From contig NZ_KE340297.1 of assembly GCF_000413315.1 (NCBI RefSeq), forward strand, positions 2,240,581 through 2,304,580: 64,000 nt of DNA, written 5' to 3'. Shown in pieces: positions 1-8,691 of this stretch; within the stretch, counting starts at the first letter, position 1, and every line of letters starts with the position of its first letter. Position numbers and translations under genes: made by a program. Origin of the DNA: Propionibacterium sp. oral taxon 192 str. F0372 (lineage in GTDB: Bacteria; Actinomycetota; Actinomycetes; Propionibacteriales; Propionibacteriaceae). Under the pieces are notes generated by a model, which made no database searches, was not told where the DNA came from, and saw nothing but the letters and a program-made list of their open reading frames with translations.

Positions 1-824
1 TACTGTGTGCCATCGTGGACTCAGGCCAGGACATCCACTTAGTGCATCTTGGCACCATGGGGGTCTATGGTTATGGAACAGCCGGAATGGCGATCCCCGA
101 GGGTTATCTTGAAGTGCGGATCCCTGTTACCACCGATGCGGTGGTCGAGACCGAGATCCTCTACCCCACCAATCCGGGGTCGATTTACCACATGACCAAA
201 GTTTTGGATCAGTCAATGTTCGCTTATTATGCCAAAAACGACGAACTGCGCATCACTGACCTGCACCAGGGAATCGTTTGGGGCACTAATACGATCCAGA
301 CCAATCTCGACGAGCGGCTGATCAACCGCTTCGACTATGACGGTGACTACGGCACGGTGCTCAACCGCTTTCTGATGCAAGCCGCAGTGGGATACCCGCT
401 GACCGTGCATGGTACCGGCGGACAGACCCGGGCCTTCATACACATCCAGGACATGGTGCGTTGCGTGGCGATTGCTCTGGACAACCCGCCGCAGGTCGGG
501 GAACGGGTGAAGATCTTCAACCAGATGACCGAGACTCACCGGGTGCGGGATCTGGCGAATCTGGTGGCCTCAATCACCGGGGCGAGCGTCGAAATGGTTC
601 CCGATCCGCGTAAGGAAGCCCAGGAGAACGAACTGCTTGTGAACAACGACAACTTCCTGGGTTTGGGCTTGGAACCGATCACCCTCAATGAGGGGCTGCT
701 CCGGGAAATCAACGAGACCGCGGCCAAATACGCCGACCGGGCTGATCACTCCCGGATTCCAGCACGTTCGGTGTGGACGGCTGCCCAACAGGCGGGGGTT
801 CCGGCATCGGTGGAGGACCATTGA
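1..824 (+). CDS. sqdB: UDP-sulfoquinovose synthase, 3' part (SqdB/SQD1 family)
   Basis: NAD-dependent epimerase/dehydratase-fold enzyme that makes UDP-sulfoquinovose from UDP-glucose and sulfite, the head-group donor for the sulfolipid SQDG. The reading frame is open to the left edge, so the N-terminal NAD-binding Rossmann motif is missing; about 270 residues remain of a family of about 400. Visible family landmarks are LGTMGVYGY (active-site Thr), the SIYHMTK catalytic Tyr/Lys pair, NRFDYDGDYGTVLNRF and the long TRAFIHIQD and KIFNQMTETHRV blocks typical of SQD1. These blocks separate it from general UDP-glucose epimerases. It ends 4 bases before the next glycosyltransferase, so the two are probably cotranscribed. 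Function is assigned by family resemblance. Confidence 0.88.
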   Translation, partial: LCAIVDSGQDIHLVHLGTMGVYGYGTAGMAIPEGYLEVRIPVTTDAVVETEILYPTNPGSIYHMTKVLDQSMFAYYAKNDELRITDLHQGIVWGTNTIQTNLDERLINRFDYDGDYGTVLNRFLMQAAVGYPLTVHGTGGQTRAFIHIQDMVRCVAIALDNPPQVGERVKIFNQMTETHRVRDLANLVASITGASVEMVPDPRKEAQENELLVNNDNFLGLGLEPITLNEGLLREINETAAKYADRADHSRIPARSVWTAAQQAGVPASVEDH

Positions 825-828
825 TACC

Positions 829-1965
829 GTGCGCATCGCACTGTTCACAGAGGTCTTCACCCCGAAGATCGACGGAGTGGTTACCCGGCTGTTGCGCACC
901 CTCGATGCGCTAGCCGGGCTCGGTCACGAGGCACTGGTGTTCGCTCCTGGGAAGCCACCATGCGAGTACGCAGGCTTTGAGGTAGTCGCGGTCCGTGGAG
1001 TCAGTTTTCGACCTTGGTACCCAGAAATCACCGTTGCCCTGCCCACTCCCGCGATCGGTCGGCGTTTGGAACACTTCCGACCCGACGTGGTGCACGCATT
1101 GAATCCCGCTTGGTTGACCGGATACGGCGTGCTTGCCGCACACAGGCGTCGACTGCCCCTGCTGGCTAGTCTGCACACCCAGCTTGCCGCCTACACCGCG
1201 GACCTACATTTGTCAGCACTCACCCCGATTGCCGACAGATGGGTCACTACCTTGCACAATATGGCGCAGGTGAACCTGTGCACCTCCCCGCAGATGGTGG
1301 AGCGGGCTCACTCGATGGGCATCCAACGAGTTAGCCTGTGGCCCAAAGCCGTTGATACCCATGCCTTCCGACCCGATGCCTATACCACCCGGATGCGCAC
1401 ATTACTCACCAACGGCCATCCTGAGGCTCCGCTGGCGGTCTACGTCGGGCGGCTGTCGCCCGAGAAGAATCTGGACGATCTGTTGGAGGCCGCGCGTACT
1501 CTGCCCGGGGTGCGGTTCGCCTTCGTCGGTTCCGGGCCTGCAGCCGAGCATCTGGCCTCGCTGTATGCAGGTACCAATACCGTGTTCACCGGCTACCTGC
1601 ACGGCGAGGAATTGGCCGCAGCCTATGCTGCGGCCGACATCTTCTGTTTCCCATCCACGACCGAGACCCTAGGCCTAGCAGGGTTGGAGGCAATGGCCTC
1701 CGGGACGCCAGTCGTCGGTGCCGATGCAGGTGGTATCCCCCACTTGTTCCACGACGGGATCGAAGGCTTTCTCGTCACCCCGCATGATCGTGGTGGCTTC
1801 TCCCGCAGGATCGCTGAACTCGCTGATGACCCTGGGCTACGTTCCCGCATGGGGCAAGCCGCCCGCGCAGAGGCTGAGAAGCATTCATGGATCTCTGCCA
1901 CCTGCCGCCTCGTCGAGTTCTACGAGCAAGCTGTGGCAACCATGGGGACCTCAGGCACTCGATGA
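829..1965 (+). CDS. sqdX: GT4 glycosyltransferase, SqdX-like (probable sulfoquinovosyltransferase)
   Basis: A 378-residue GT-B fold glycosyltransferase. The start FTEVFTPKIDGVVTRL and the central NLCTSPQMVE...RVSLWPKAVDTHAFRPD resemble cyanobacterial SqdX, which moves sulfoquinovose from UDP-sulfoquinovose to diacylglycerol. The nucleotide-binding half carries YVGRLSPEKN and the E-x7-E motif in ETLGLAGLEAM. I chose the GTG at 829 because the conserved N terminus begins there; a GGAGG lies 12 bases upstream inside the end of sqdB, and the longer open frame upstream overlaps sqdB. Being next to a UDP-sulfoquinovose synthase is the main reason to prefer SqdX over a mannosyltransferase of the same family (MgtA type). 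Acceptor specificity cannot be read from sequence. Confidence 0.75.
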   Translation: MRIALFTEVFTPKIDGVVTRLLRTLDALAGLGHEALVFAPGKPPCEYAGFEVVAVRGVSFRPWYPEITVALPTPAIGRRLEHFRPDVVHALNPAWLTGYGVLAAHRRRLPLLASLHTQLAAYTADLHLSALTPIADRWVTTLHNMAQVNLCTSPQMVERAHSMGIQRVSLWPKAVDTHAFRPDAYTTRMRTLLTNGHPEAPLAVYVGRLSPEKNLDDLLEAARTLPGVRFAFVGSGPAAEHLASLYAGTNTVFTGYLHGEELAAAYAAADIFCFPSTTETLGLAGLEAMASGTPVVGADAGGIPHLFHDGIEGFLVTPHDRGGFSRRIAELADDPGLRSRMGQAARAEAEKHSWISATCRLVEFYEQAVATMGTSGTR

Positions 1966-2100
1966 GGTACCACTTTTGGACCACATTGTGAACCATTACC
2001 TCCCGCAGGTCCTGATTGCTAGGGTCGAACTCACTCTCCTTCAGGGGCCCTGACGATTTCCATAGCAAGTAAAACCTTCCACCGTTACAGCGAGGTGACA

Positions 2101-3675
2101 ATGACTGGCACCGTGACGCCAGAGCAATCGTCGATTGACAACCTGGCAAAGCTGCGCGAGATGCGGGACAAGGCCCTCCAAGGAGGAGGCACGGCACGAA
2201 TCGACGCCCAGCATGCCAAGGGGAAGATGACGGCACGAGAACGGTTGTCAATTCTTCTCGACGAGGGTTCCTTCCAGGAACTCGGCGCCTTGGCAACCCA
2301 TCAGGTGACTGACTTCGGCATGGGCCGCAAACGCTATCCAGGTGACGGGGTGATCACCGGATTCGGGAGGATCAACGGGCGCCGGGTGGCCGTGTATGCC
2401 CAAGATTTCACCGTCTTGGGTGGCTCCTTCTCGCAGGTGCAGGCTCAGAAGATCAACAAACTCCAGGATCTCGCCCTAGAATCGGGCATCCCGATCATCG
2501 GCCTCAACGATTCCGGCGGTGCCCGTGTCCAGGAGGGCGTGCGATCGCTTGCCGCCTACGGGGAGGTCTTCCAACGCAATGTGGAGGCATCAGGGGTCAT
2601 ACCTCAAGTCTCACTCATCATGGGGCCCTGTGCTGGTGGGGCGGTCTATTCTCCGGCACTGACCGATTTCACGATCATGGTCGACCAGACTTCGAACATG
2701 TTCCTCACCGGGCCCGAGATCGTGGAATCGGTCACTGGTGAGCAGGTCACCGCCGAGGAACTTGGCGGAGCCGCGGTGCACACCGGTCGTTCCGGGGTAG
2801 CCCAGTTCGAGGCGAAAACCGAGATTCAGGCCCTGGAAATGACCAAGCTGCTGCTCAGCTACTTGCCCGCGAACACCTCTGAGGATGCCCCGATCCTGGT
2901 GTCTGACGACTCTCCTGATCGCATGGCCGATGAATTGAACACGGTGGTTCCAACCGACGACCGGATTGCCTATGACATGCACCGGGTTTTGGAGGACATT
3001 TTCGACACAGATTCGATCATGGAGGTCCATGCCGCATTCGCGCCCAATGTCATCTGTGCCTTCGCTCGGTTGGACGGGCGTCCGGTGGGTGTGGTGGCGA
3101 ACCAGCCGACCGTCATGTCCGGTGTGTTGGACATCGACTCTTCCGACAAAATCTCGCGGTTCATCCGCATCTGTGATGTCTATTCCCTACCAGTGCTCAC
3201 CTTCGTCGACTGCCCCGGGTATCTGCCCGGTGTGGAGCAGGAGTACAACGGGGTCATCCGTCATGGCGCGAAGATCATCTACGCCTACTGCCAGTCGACG
3301 GTGCCGAAGATAACCGTCGTTACCCGCAAGGCGATTGGCGGTTCCTATGTGGCGCTGGGGTCGAGACAGATGGGCGCCGACATCGCCTTTGCCTGGCCCT
3401 CGGCGCAGATTGCCGTCATGGGCCCCGACGGTGCCGCGAAACTGCTGCACGGCAAGGCAATCAAGGCATCCAATGATCCGCAGGCCGCTGAAGCCGAGTT
3501 CGTCGCTGAGTACCGGGAGAGGTTCTTCAATCCCTACCGAGCAGCCGATCTTGGCCAGATCGACGAGGTGATCGAGCCCAGGGAGACTCGTCCTCGGCTC
3601 ATCCGCGCTCTTGAGGTGCTCCAGACCAAGGTCGTCAATACTGTGCCCAAGAAGCACGGATTATTCCCGGTGTGA
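2101..3675 (+). CDS. mmdA: methylmalonyl-CoA decarboxylase/carboxyltransferase alpha subunit
   Basis: A 524-residue crotonase-fold carboxyltransferase of the PccB/12S-transcarboxylase family. It transfers the carboxyl of a short-chain acyl-CoA, probably (S)-methylmalonyl-CoA, to biotin. Both halves are complete: the N-terminal acyl-CoA site (LNDSGGARVQEG, GPCAGGAVYSPALTDF) and the C-terminal site (VDCPGYLPGVEQE, KAIGGSYVALGSR), ending KKHGLFPV like the propionibacterial 12S subunit. ATG 2101 is preferred over GTG 2095 because GCGAGG lies about 6 bases before it. The next genes encode an OadG-like subunit, a biotin carrier and an OadB-like membrane subunit, so the complex is probably a Na+-pumping decarboxylase and not the soluble transcarboxylase; no 5S subunit gene is present here. 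Confidence 0.88.
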   Translation: MTGTVTPEQSSIDNLAKLREMRDKALQGGGTARIDAQHAKGKMTARERLSILLDEGSFQELGALATHQVTDFGMGRKRYPGDGVITGFGRINGRRVAVYAQDFTVLGGSFSQVQAQKINKLQDLALESGIPIIGLNDSGGARVQEGVRSLAAYGEVFQRNVEASGVIPQVSLIMGPCAGGAVYSPALTDFTIMVDQTSNMFLTGPEIVESVTGEQVTAEELGGAAVHTGRSGVAQFEAKTEIQALEMTKLLLSYLPANTSEDAPILVSDDSPDRMADELNTVVPTDDRIAYDMHRVLEDIFDTDSIMEVHAAFAPNVICAFARLDGRPVGVVANQPTVMSGVLDIDSSDKISRFIRICDVYSLPVLTFVDCPGYLPGVEQEYNGVIRHGAKIIYAYCQSTVPKITVVTRKAIGGSYVALGSRQMGADIAFAWPSAQIAVMGPDGAAKLLHGKAIKASNDPQAAEAEFVAEYRERFFNPYRAADLGQIDEVIEPRETRPRLIRALEVLQTKVVNTVPKKHGLFPV

Positions 3676-3680
3676 TCGGC

Positions 3681-4073
3681 ATGAACAATCTTGGATGGGG
3701 TCTGGAGATGCTTGCCCTCGGCATGGGGACGGTCTTTGTGCTGCTGTTCGTGCTGATGGTCGTGCTCATGGCCATGGGATTGCTGGATCGACCGAGCAGG
3801 GCCAGGTTAATCAGGCCCAGAGCCGCCGAAACCATTGAGGCCGGTGAGACCGAATCTGGTTCGTCCGACACTGCGTGGATGACCATCGCCGATGCGAGTG
3901 GGCTGACACCCGAACAGATCGCGGCGATCTCGGTGGCGGTCGCGATGCACGCCGATGTGCGCCGCAAACAAGGTGCGGCGGTCAACCGCGTCCACTCCCC
4001 CGGATCGCGCCTGTGGGCGTCACGCTGGGTGTCCATGGGTCGTGGGGCCCAGATGCAAAACTCAAGGAGATGA
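3681..4073 (+). CDS. mmdD: Na+-translocating decarboxylase small membrane subunit (OadG/MmdD-like)
   Basis: A 130-residue protein with one membrane span (about residues 5-30, LGMGTVFVLLFVLMVVLMAMG), a variable linker, and a C-terminal domain containing IAAISVAVAMHADVRRK and SRLWASRWVSMGRG. This is the architecture of the OadG/MmdD assembly subunit, which ties the carboxyltransferase to the membrane pump. ATG 3681 is used; an alternative GTG at 3672 would overlap the mmdA stop codon as GTGA. Neither has a strong ribosome binding site, which suggests translational coupling. It ends one base before the biotin carrier gene. Confidence 0.8.
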   Translation: MNNLGWGLEMLALGMGTVFVLLFVLMVVLMAMGLLDRPSRARLIRPRAAETIEAGETESGSSDTAWMTIADASGLTPEQIAAISVAVAMHADVRRKQGAAVNRVHSPGSRLWASRWVSMGRGAQMQNSRR

Positions 4074-4074
4074 C

Positions 4075-4572
4075 ATGCGCCGTTATCAGCTCTCCGTCAA
4101 CGACAACCCCTACGAGATCGACATTGAGGAGATCTCAGCAAACGATTTCCAGGTGCAGATCGACGGAAAACTCGTCGAGGTAACCCTCCACGAACAATGC
4201 GACGCTGCTGACGCACAGATCACCCCGCAGATGAGCGCTGGGCGCACAGCTTCTGTCACCGCGCCGGTGGCTGCCAGGGCCCCACGGGTTCCCCAGGAGC
4301 TGAAATCCACACCACGCACTCCCTCACCAGCGGTGACCGGCGGTACCGATCTTGCTTATTCGATGACTGCCCCGATGCCCGGGGTGATCCTCGATATCAA
4401 TGTCACCCCTGGTGACCAGGTCACCAAAGGCGATGTCGTCATGGTGCTGGAGGCCATGAAGATGAAGAACGAACTGCATGCATCACAGACCGGCATGGTG
4501 GCCTCGGTGAATGTTTCCTCTGGCGACCAGGTCAAGTACGGCCAACTGTTGCTGCGCTTCGAGAAGGCATGA
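4075..4572 (+). CDS. mmdC: biotin carboxyl carrier subunit (MmdC/1.3S-like)
   Basis: A 165-residue biotin carrier that shuttles CO2 from MmdA to the membrane subunit MmdB. An N-terminal beta-rich segment (about 1-45) is followed by an Ala/Pro/Thr-rich flexible linker (about 50-95) and a biotinyl domain with the attachment motif EAMKM near residue 130, the modified Lys being between the two Met. ATG 4075 is preceded by AAGGAGA at 4064-4070, and the mmdD stop codon overlaps this region. It stops one base before the ATG of mmdB. It also resembles the 1.3S subunit of propionibacterial transcarboxylase, so it could in principle serve both complexes. Confidence 0.88.
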   Translation: MRRYQLSVNDNPYEIDIEEISANDFQVQIDGKLVEVTLHEQCDAADAQITPQMSAGRTASVTAPVAARAPRVPQELKSTPRTPSPAVTGGTDLAYSMTAPMPGVILDINVTPGDQVTKGDVVMVLEAMKMKNELHASQTGMVASVNVSSGDQVKYGQLLLRFEKA

Positions 4573-4573
4573 G

Positions 4574-5713
4574 ATGGACGCCGAAACCCTGAATAACCTG
4601 TTCGCCGGGGTCCTGAACCTTTCCTGGCAAGGCTTGGTGATGATGCTGGTGGGTTGCCTGCTGATCTGGCTGGCTATCGCCAAGGAATACGAACCACTGC
4701 TGCTGTTGCCCATCGGCGCTGGATGCATCCTGGCGAACATGCCGCTGTCCACCATGATGGTTAGCGACGGGAACCCGGGCATGCTTCAAGTGCTCTACGA
4801 CATGGGTGTTGGCAACGAACTGTTCCCACTGCTCATCTTCATCGGCATCGGCGCAATGACTGATTTCGGACCTTTGCTGGAGAACCCGAGGATGGTGCTG
4901 CTGGGTGCCGCTGGTCAATTTGGCATCTTCCTCACCCTGATTCTGGCCCTGCTGCTCGGTTTCGCACCCAACGAGGCCGCATCGATCGGTGTCATAGGCG
5001 CCATCGACGGCCCAACTTCGATCTTCGTGTCCGGAAAGCTAGCCCCGGAGATGGTGGGCCCGATCACCGTCGCAGCCTATTCCTACATGTCGCTGGTGCC
5101 GATCATCATGCCGCCAATCATGCGAATACTCACCACTCACAAGGAGCGGGCCATCAAGATGCCCTATTCTTCCAGGGAGATCTCGCAGAAGACCAGGATC
5201 ATCTTCCCGATCGCCGTCACCGTGGTAGTGGGGGTGTTGGTTCCTTTCGCCCTACCGCTGATCGGCACCCTGATGCTCGGCAACCTGATGCGCGAATCAA
5301 AGGTGGTGGAGCGACTCACCGGGGCCGCCCAGAACGAGTTGAACAACATCGTCACCCTCTTTCTAGGTTTGGCAATCGGATCGACCATGGTTGGCGACAA
5401 ATTCATCCAGGTGCAGACGCTATTCATCTTGCTGCTCGGGTTGCTGGCGTTCTGCCTCGACACCGTCTGCGGTGTGCTTTTTGGCAAGCTGATGAATCTG
5501 CTGTCTGGCGGGAAATTCAATCCGCTGATCGGAGCAGCTGGTATCTCGGCCTTCCCAATGGCCGCCCGGGTGGTGCAGCAGGAGGCTTCGAAGGCCGACA
5601 ACTCCAACTTCGTCCTGATGCACGCCATGGGCGCCAACGCTGCGGGACAGGTGGCCTCGGCGATGGCCGGTGGTGTGCTGCTCGCCCTGACCTCGAACAT
5701 GGTGATCGCCTGA
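4574..5713 (+). CDS. mmdB: Na+-translocating decarboxylase beta subunit (OadB/MmdB family)
   Basis: A 379-residue integral membrane protein that decarboxylates carboxybiotin and couples this to Na+ export. It shows many hydrophobic segments and the hallmark core AIDGPTSIFVSGKLAPE, whose Asp (about residue 145) matches the Na+-site Asp of Klebsiella OadB, followed by YSYMSLVPIIMPPIMRIL. The C-terminal GAAGISAFPMAARV and HAMGANAAGQVASAMAGG are also typical of the family. The usual ADGPT reads IDGPT here. The start at 4574 follows the mmdC stop by one base. This subunit is the decisive evidence that the operon encodes an ion pump. Confidence 0.92.
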   Translation: MDAETLNNLFAGVLNLSWQGLVMMLVGCLLIWLAIAKEYEPLLLLPIGAGCILANMPLSTMMVSDGNPGMLQVLYDMGVGNELFPLLIFIGIGAMTDFGPLLENPRMVLLGAAGQFGIFLTLILALLLGFAPNEAASIGVIGAIDGPTSIFVSGKLAPEMVGPITVAAYSYMSLVPIIMPPIMRILTTHKERAIKMPYSSREISQKTRIIFPIAVTVVVGVLVPFALPLIGTLMLGNLMRESKVVERLTGAAQNELNNIVTLFLGLAIGSTMVGDKFIQVQTLFILLLGLLAFCLDTVCGVLFGKLMNLLSGGKFNPLIGAAGISAFPMAARVVQQEASKADNSNFVLMHAMGANAAGQVASAMAGGVLLALTSNMVIA

Positions 5714-5867
5714 GCGCTCGTGTGGGGACGGGGACCTCAAGCTTGCCAGCCAACTGGGTTGCGCGCTATGGCGCCGTTCCCGGCATGCTCAGAAACACCC
5801 ACTGATGATCCAATGCAATACCCTCTGATGCAATGTGGACCTCCACGCCATCGGGCGGTGCGCCAAC

Positions 5868-5873
5868 TAGGCT
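5868..5873 (+). promoter_or_regulatory. leaderless -10 element, TAGGCT, for the Hsp70-like gene
   Basis: TAGGCT lies 7 bases before ATG 5881, so transcription should begin at or next to the start codon. There is no ribosome binding site. No clear -35 was seen. Confidence 0.5.
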
Positions 5874-5880
5874 GGCCGCC

Positions 5881-7392
5881 ATGCATCTGGGCATGGATTT
5901 CGGCACAACCCGCACGGTCGTCGCCCACGCCGACCGCGGCAACTACCCCGTGGTGGCCTTCACCGACGACGACGGCGACTTTCACGAGTATTTCCCCTCG
6001 CTGATCGCCGATGTCGGCGGGCAACTGCGCAGTGGCTTTGCGGCCATCACAGCCAGGGCGAAGGGATACCCCGCACTGCGCTCGGTCAAGCGGGCACTAG
6101 CCGATTCGGTCGCAGCGGAATCCACCACAGTGCGCATCGGGGAACGAGACATCGCGTTGTCCGAGGTGCTGATCGTCTTCCTCAAGGATCTATACACCGC
6201 CCTGCATACCACCTCCACCATTGCCGAGGCCTTGGCCCGGGATCCGATCGAATCGGTGGTCGTGGCCGTACCTGCTCATGCGAACAGCGCTCAACGCTTC
6301 TGGACCTTGGAGTCCTTCTCTCGCGCCGGTTTCCCAGTCACCGGTATGCTCAACGAGCCCTCGGCTGCTGGTTTCGAGTACACCCACCGGCTGACCTCCA
6401 GTCCCTCTGCCAAGCGGAGTCGGCTACTGGTCTACGACTTGGGGGGTGGTACCTTCGACGCATCCTTGGTCTCCATCATCGACACTTCTCACCAAGTGCT
6501 GGGCTCGGTCGGGTTAAACCACCTAGGCGGGGACGATTTCGATATTGTGCTCGCCGATCTGGCCTGCGAAACTGCAGGCATCGTTCCCGATGAGCTAGGA
6601 GTGGACGGCTATTTCGACCTACTGACCCAAGCCCAGGCCGCCAAGGAACAATTGCAGCCCCAGTCGCGACGAATTCTTCTGGAGGTCGGTGATCATTCGG
6701 TGACTGTCCCGGTGGCAGATTTCTATGCTCGCTCGGCTCCATTGGTTGCCCAGACTCTGTCGGCCATGGGTGATCTAGTCGATGGTCTTGACCAAGGCGA
6801 ACCAGACTTGTCTGAGATCGCTGGATTTTATCTTGTCGGCGGTGCCTCGGTATTGCCCCTGGTGCCGCGGACTCTGCGCGAGCACTTCGGTCGCCGGGTC
6901 TACCGTTCCCCCTATCCGGCTGCTTCCACCGCGATCGGGCTGGCTATCGCTGCCGACCCAGCCTCCGAGTTCACCTTATCGGACCGGCTGTCGCGGGGCT
7001 TCGGGGTATTTCGTGAAGTGGCCGGAGGCCAAGGGCAGAGCTTCGACTCGATCTTCGATCGATCCCAAGTGCTCAGTTCCACCATGGAGGTTAGGGTGCA
7101 ACGCCAGTACCGGGCAGCCCACAACTTGGGTTGGTACCGCTTCGTCGAGTACACCGAGCTGGCCAACGGTCGCCCGTCGGGGAATGTTGTCCCAATGAAC
7201 GATGTGCGATTCGGCTTCGAGGAGCGTCTCCAGTCCCTTGACCTTGACCTGTCTGGGATCGAGGTGGTGCGCACCGAGGAGGGGCACTTGATTGAAGAAT
7301 CCTATGTTATCGACCCGCATGGCATCGTGCAGGTGACGATCACCGACACCGAGACCGGTCACTCTAGTACTCACCAGCTGGGCATCGGCTGA
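5881..7392 (+). CDS. Hsp70-family protein with actin-like ATPase domain
   Basis: A 503-residue protein whose first 380 residues form an Hsp70 nucleotide-binding domain: DFGTTRTV (phosphate 1), YDLGGGTFDAS (phosphate 2), GGDDFD, and LVGGASVLPLV (adenosine motif). The last 120 residues do not resemble the DnaK substrate-binding domain and lack its lid, so this is a divergent orphan Hsp70 and not DnaK. ATG 5881 begins the conserved domain. No grpE, dnaJ or clpB lies nearby. The gene stands alone, and its 3' end overlaps by 29 bases the convergent ABC permease gene. Partner and substrate are unknown. Confidence 0.8.
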   Translation: MHLGMDFGTTRTVVAHADRGNYPVVAFTDDDGDFHEYFPSLIADVGGQLRSGFAAITARAKGYPALRSVKRALADSVAAESTTVRIGERDIALSEVLIVFLKDLYTALHTTSTIAEALARDPIESVVVAVPAHANSAQRFWTLESFSRAGFPVTGMLNEPSAAGFEYTHRLTSSPSAKRSRLLVYDLGGGTFDASLVSIIDTSHQVLGSVGLNHLGGDDFDIVLADLACETAGIVPDELGVDGYFDLLTQAQAAKEQLQPQSRRILLEVGDHSVTVPVADFYARSAPLVAQTLSAMGDLVDGLDQGEPDLSEIAGFYLVGGASVLPLVPRTLREHFGRRVYRSPYPAASTAIGLAIAADPASEFTLSDRLSRGFGVFREVAGGQGQSFDSIFDRSQVLSSTMEVRVQRQYRAAHNLGWYRFVEYTELANGRPSGNVVPMNDVRFGFEERLQSLDLDLSGIEVVRTEEGHLIEESYVIDPHGIVQVTITDTETGHSSTHQLGIG

Positions 7393-8050
7393 GTTGGTGA
7401 GTGCGGCGGGTAAGCCAACGCTGCACCACGGAAAATCCTAAATCGGCCAGTATGGTCAACACGACCACCACCAAGCTGGCACCCATCATCATGGCGTAGT
7501 TCTTGGTCTTGAGTCCGGAGAAGAGATAACGTCCCAACCCGACATCTGCGGTGTAGGCGGCGAGCGTGGTGGTGGAAATCACCTGCAGCATGGCTGTCCG
7601 CACTCCCCCAACGATCACTGGGGCCGCCAACGGGATCTCGACCTCCCAGACCAACTGATGTGTGCTCATCCCGATGGAACGGGCTGCGTCAATCACCGTG
7701 CGATCAACGGCACTTACCCCGGCGTGCGCCCCGGCCAGCAGGGATGGTATTGCCAGGATGACCAATGCCACCACTGGTGCCCCCAGCCCAATACCCAGCA
7801 GCAGACCGAACAGCGTCAGCAACCCCAGGGTCGGCAGGGCTCGGGCAGCCCCGGTGAGCGCTCCGACGATACCTGCCCCGCGACCTGTGTGACCGATCCA
7901 CACCCCGAGTGGCCAAGCGATCACCGCAGCCAACAGCACGGTGAGCGCCGAGACTCCCAGATGTTCCCCGATCCGGGCCCACAGGCCTTCTACACCGCCC
8001 CACACTTGAGGATCGGACAACCACTGCAATGCCTGACCGAGGATCTTCAT
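7364..8050 (-). CDS. osmoprotectant-type ABC transporter permease (ProW/OpuC family)
   Basis: A 228-residue inner-membrane permease with the BPD-transport domain (SLLAGAHAGVSAVDRTVIDAARSIGM, the EAA-like coupling loop) and five or six membrane spans. It resembles the glycine betaine/choline/carnitine permeases OpuCD/ProW. ATG 8050 overlaps the stop of the preceding permease as ATGA, which fixes the start and implies translational coupling. It is third in the operon after an ATPase and a first permease. Two non-identical permeases with one ATPase is the OpuC/OsmU layout. No substrate-binding protein gene is present on either side. Confidence 0.82.
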   Translation of the reverse strand: MKILGQALQWLSDPQVWGGVEGLWARIGEHLGVSALTVLLAAVIAWPLGVWIGHTGRGAGIVGALTGAARALPTLGLLTLFGLLLGIGLGAPVVALVILAIPSLLAGAHAGVSAVDRTVIDAARSIGMSTHQLVWEVEIPLAAPVIVGGVRTAMLQVISTTTLAAYTADVGLGRYLFSGLKTKNYAMMMGASLVVVVLTILADLGFSVVQRWLTRRTHQLSRCPAGEY

Positions 8051-8691
8051 CGCGCCACGTCCTTCAGGGTCCAAGGCATGAGCAGTCTCCCGATCGCCAA
8101 CAGCAGACCGTCGATCACCACCGCCACCACGACCGTAGCGGCGATCCCGGTGAGCACCTCGGCAAGGATGCCGCGTTGGAAACCATCGGTGAGCAGGGTG
8201 CCCAGCCCGGAGACCCCGATCAGAGCCCCAATGGTCACCAAGGAGACCGTGGACACCGCCACCACGCGCAATCCGGCCAGCAATACCGGTCCGGCCAGCG
8301 GCAGGTCTACCGCCCAGAACAGGGCCGTTCTTGAGTATCCCACAGCCACCGCGGCCTGTCTGATCATTGGGTCGACCGAGGAGAAGGCATCTGCGGTGCT
8401 GCCGACCATCAGTGCCACCCCGTAGATGCTCAGCGCGGTGATCACTGTCGCGGTAGAGCGCAACGGGAAACCGAAGAGCAGCGGAATCGCAATGAGTAGC
8501 GGGAGTGCGGGAACCGCATACAGGGTGCTGCTGGCGGTGCGTACGAATCGTCCAATCCCGGGCCTGCGTGCCGTCAGTACGCCGATCGGTAGGGCAGCCA
8601 GCAAGGAGACGACGATCGGCGGGAGGCAGAGCAGCAGATGGGCGGCTAATAGCGTCCTGATCTGGTCAAGATTATTGAGAACCCACGTCAT
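8047..8691 (-). CDS. osmoprotectant-type ABC transporter permease (ProW/OpuC family)
   Basis: A 214-residue membrane permease, about six hydrophobic spans, with the coupling loop DAFSSVDPMIRQAAVAVGYS in its second half. It pairs with the following permease and the upstream ATPase. Its start overlaps the ATPase stop by 4 bases, and its stop overlaps the next ATG. The family imports quaternary amines or related compatible solutes; the actual substrate is not readable without a binding protein. Confidence 0.82.
   Translation of the reverse strand: MTWVLNNLDQIRTLLAAHLLLCLPPIVVSLLAALPIGVLTARRPGIGRFVRTASSTLYAVPALPLLIAIPLLFGFPLRSTATVITALSIYGVALMVGSTADAFSSVDPMIRQAAVAVGYSRTALFWAVDLPLAGPVLLAGLRVVAVSTVSLVTIGALIGVSGLGTLLTDGFQRGILAEVLTGIAATVVVAVVIDGLLLAIGRLLMPWTLKDVAR

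Noticed and set aside
2101-5713. Reading the mmd operon as the soluble transcarboxylase (12S, 1.3S)
   Set aside because: The operon includes OadG- and OadB-type membrane subunits and lacks the 5S subunit, so a membrane decarboxylase fits better.
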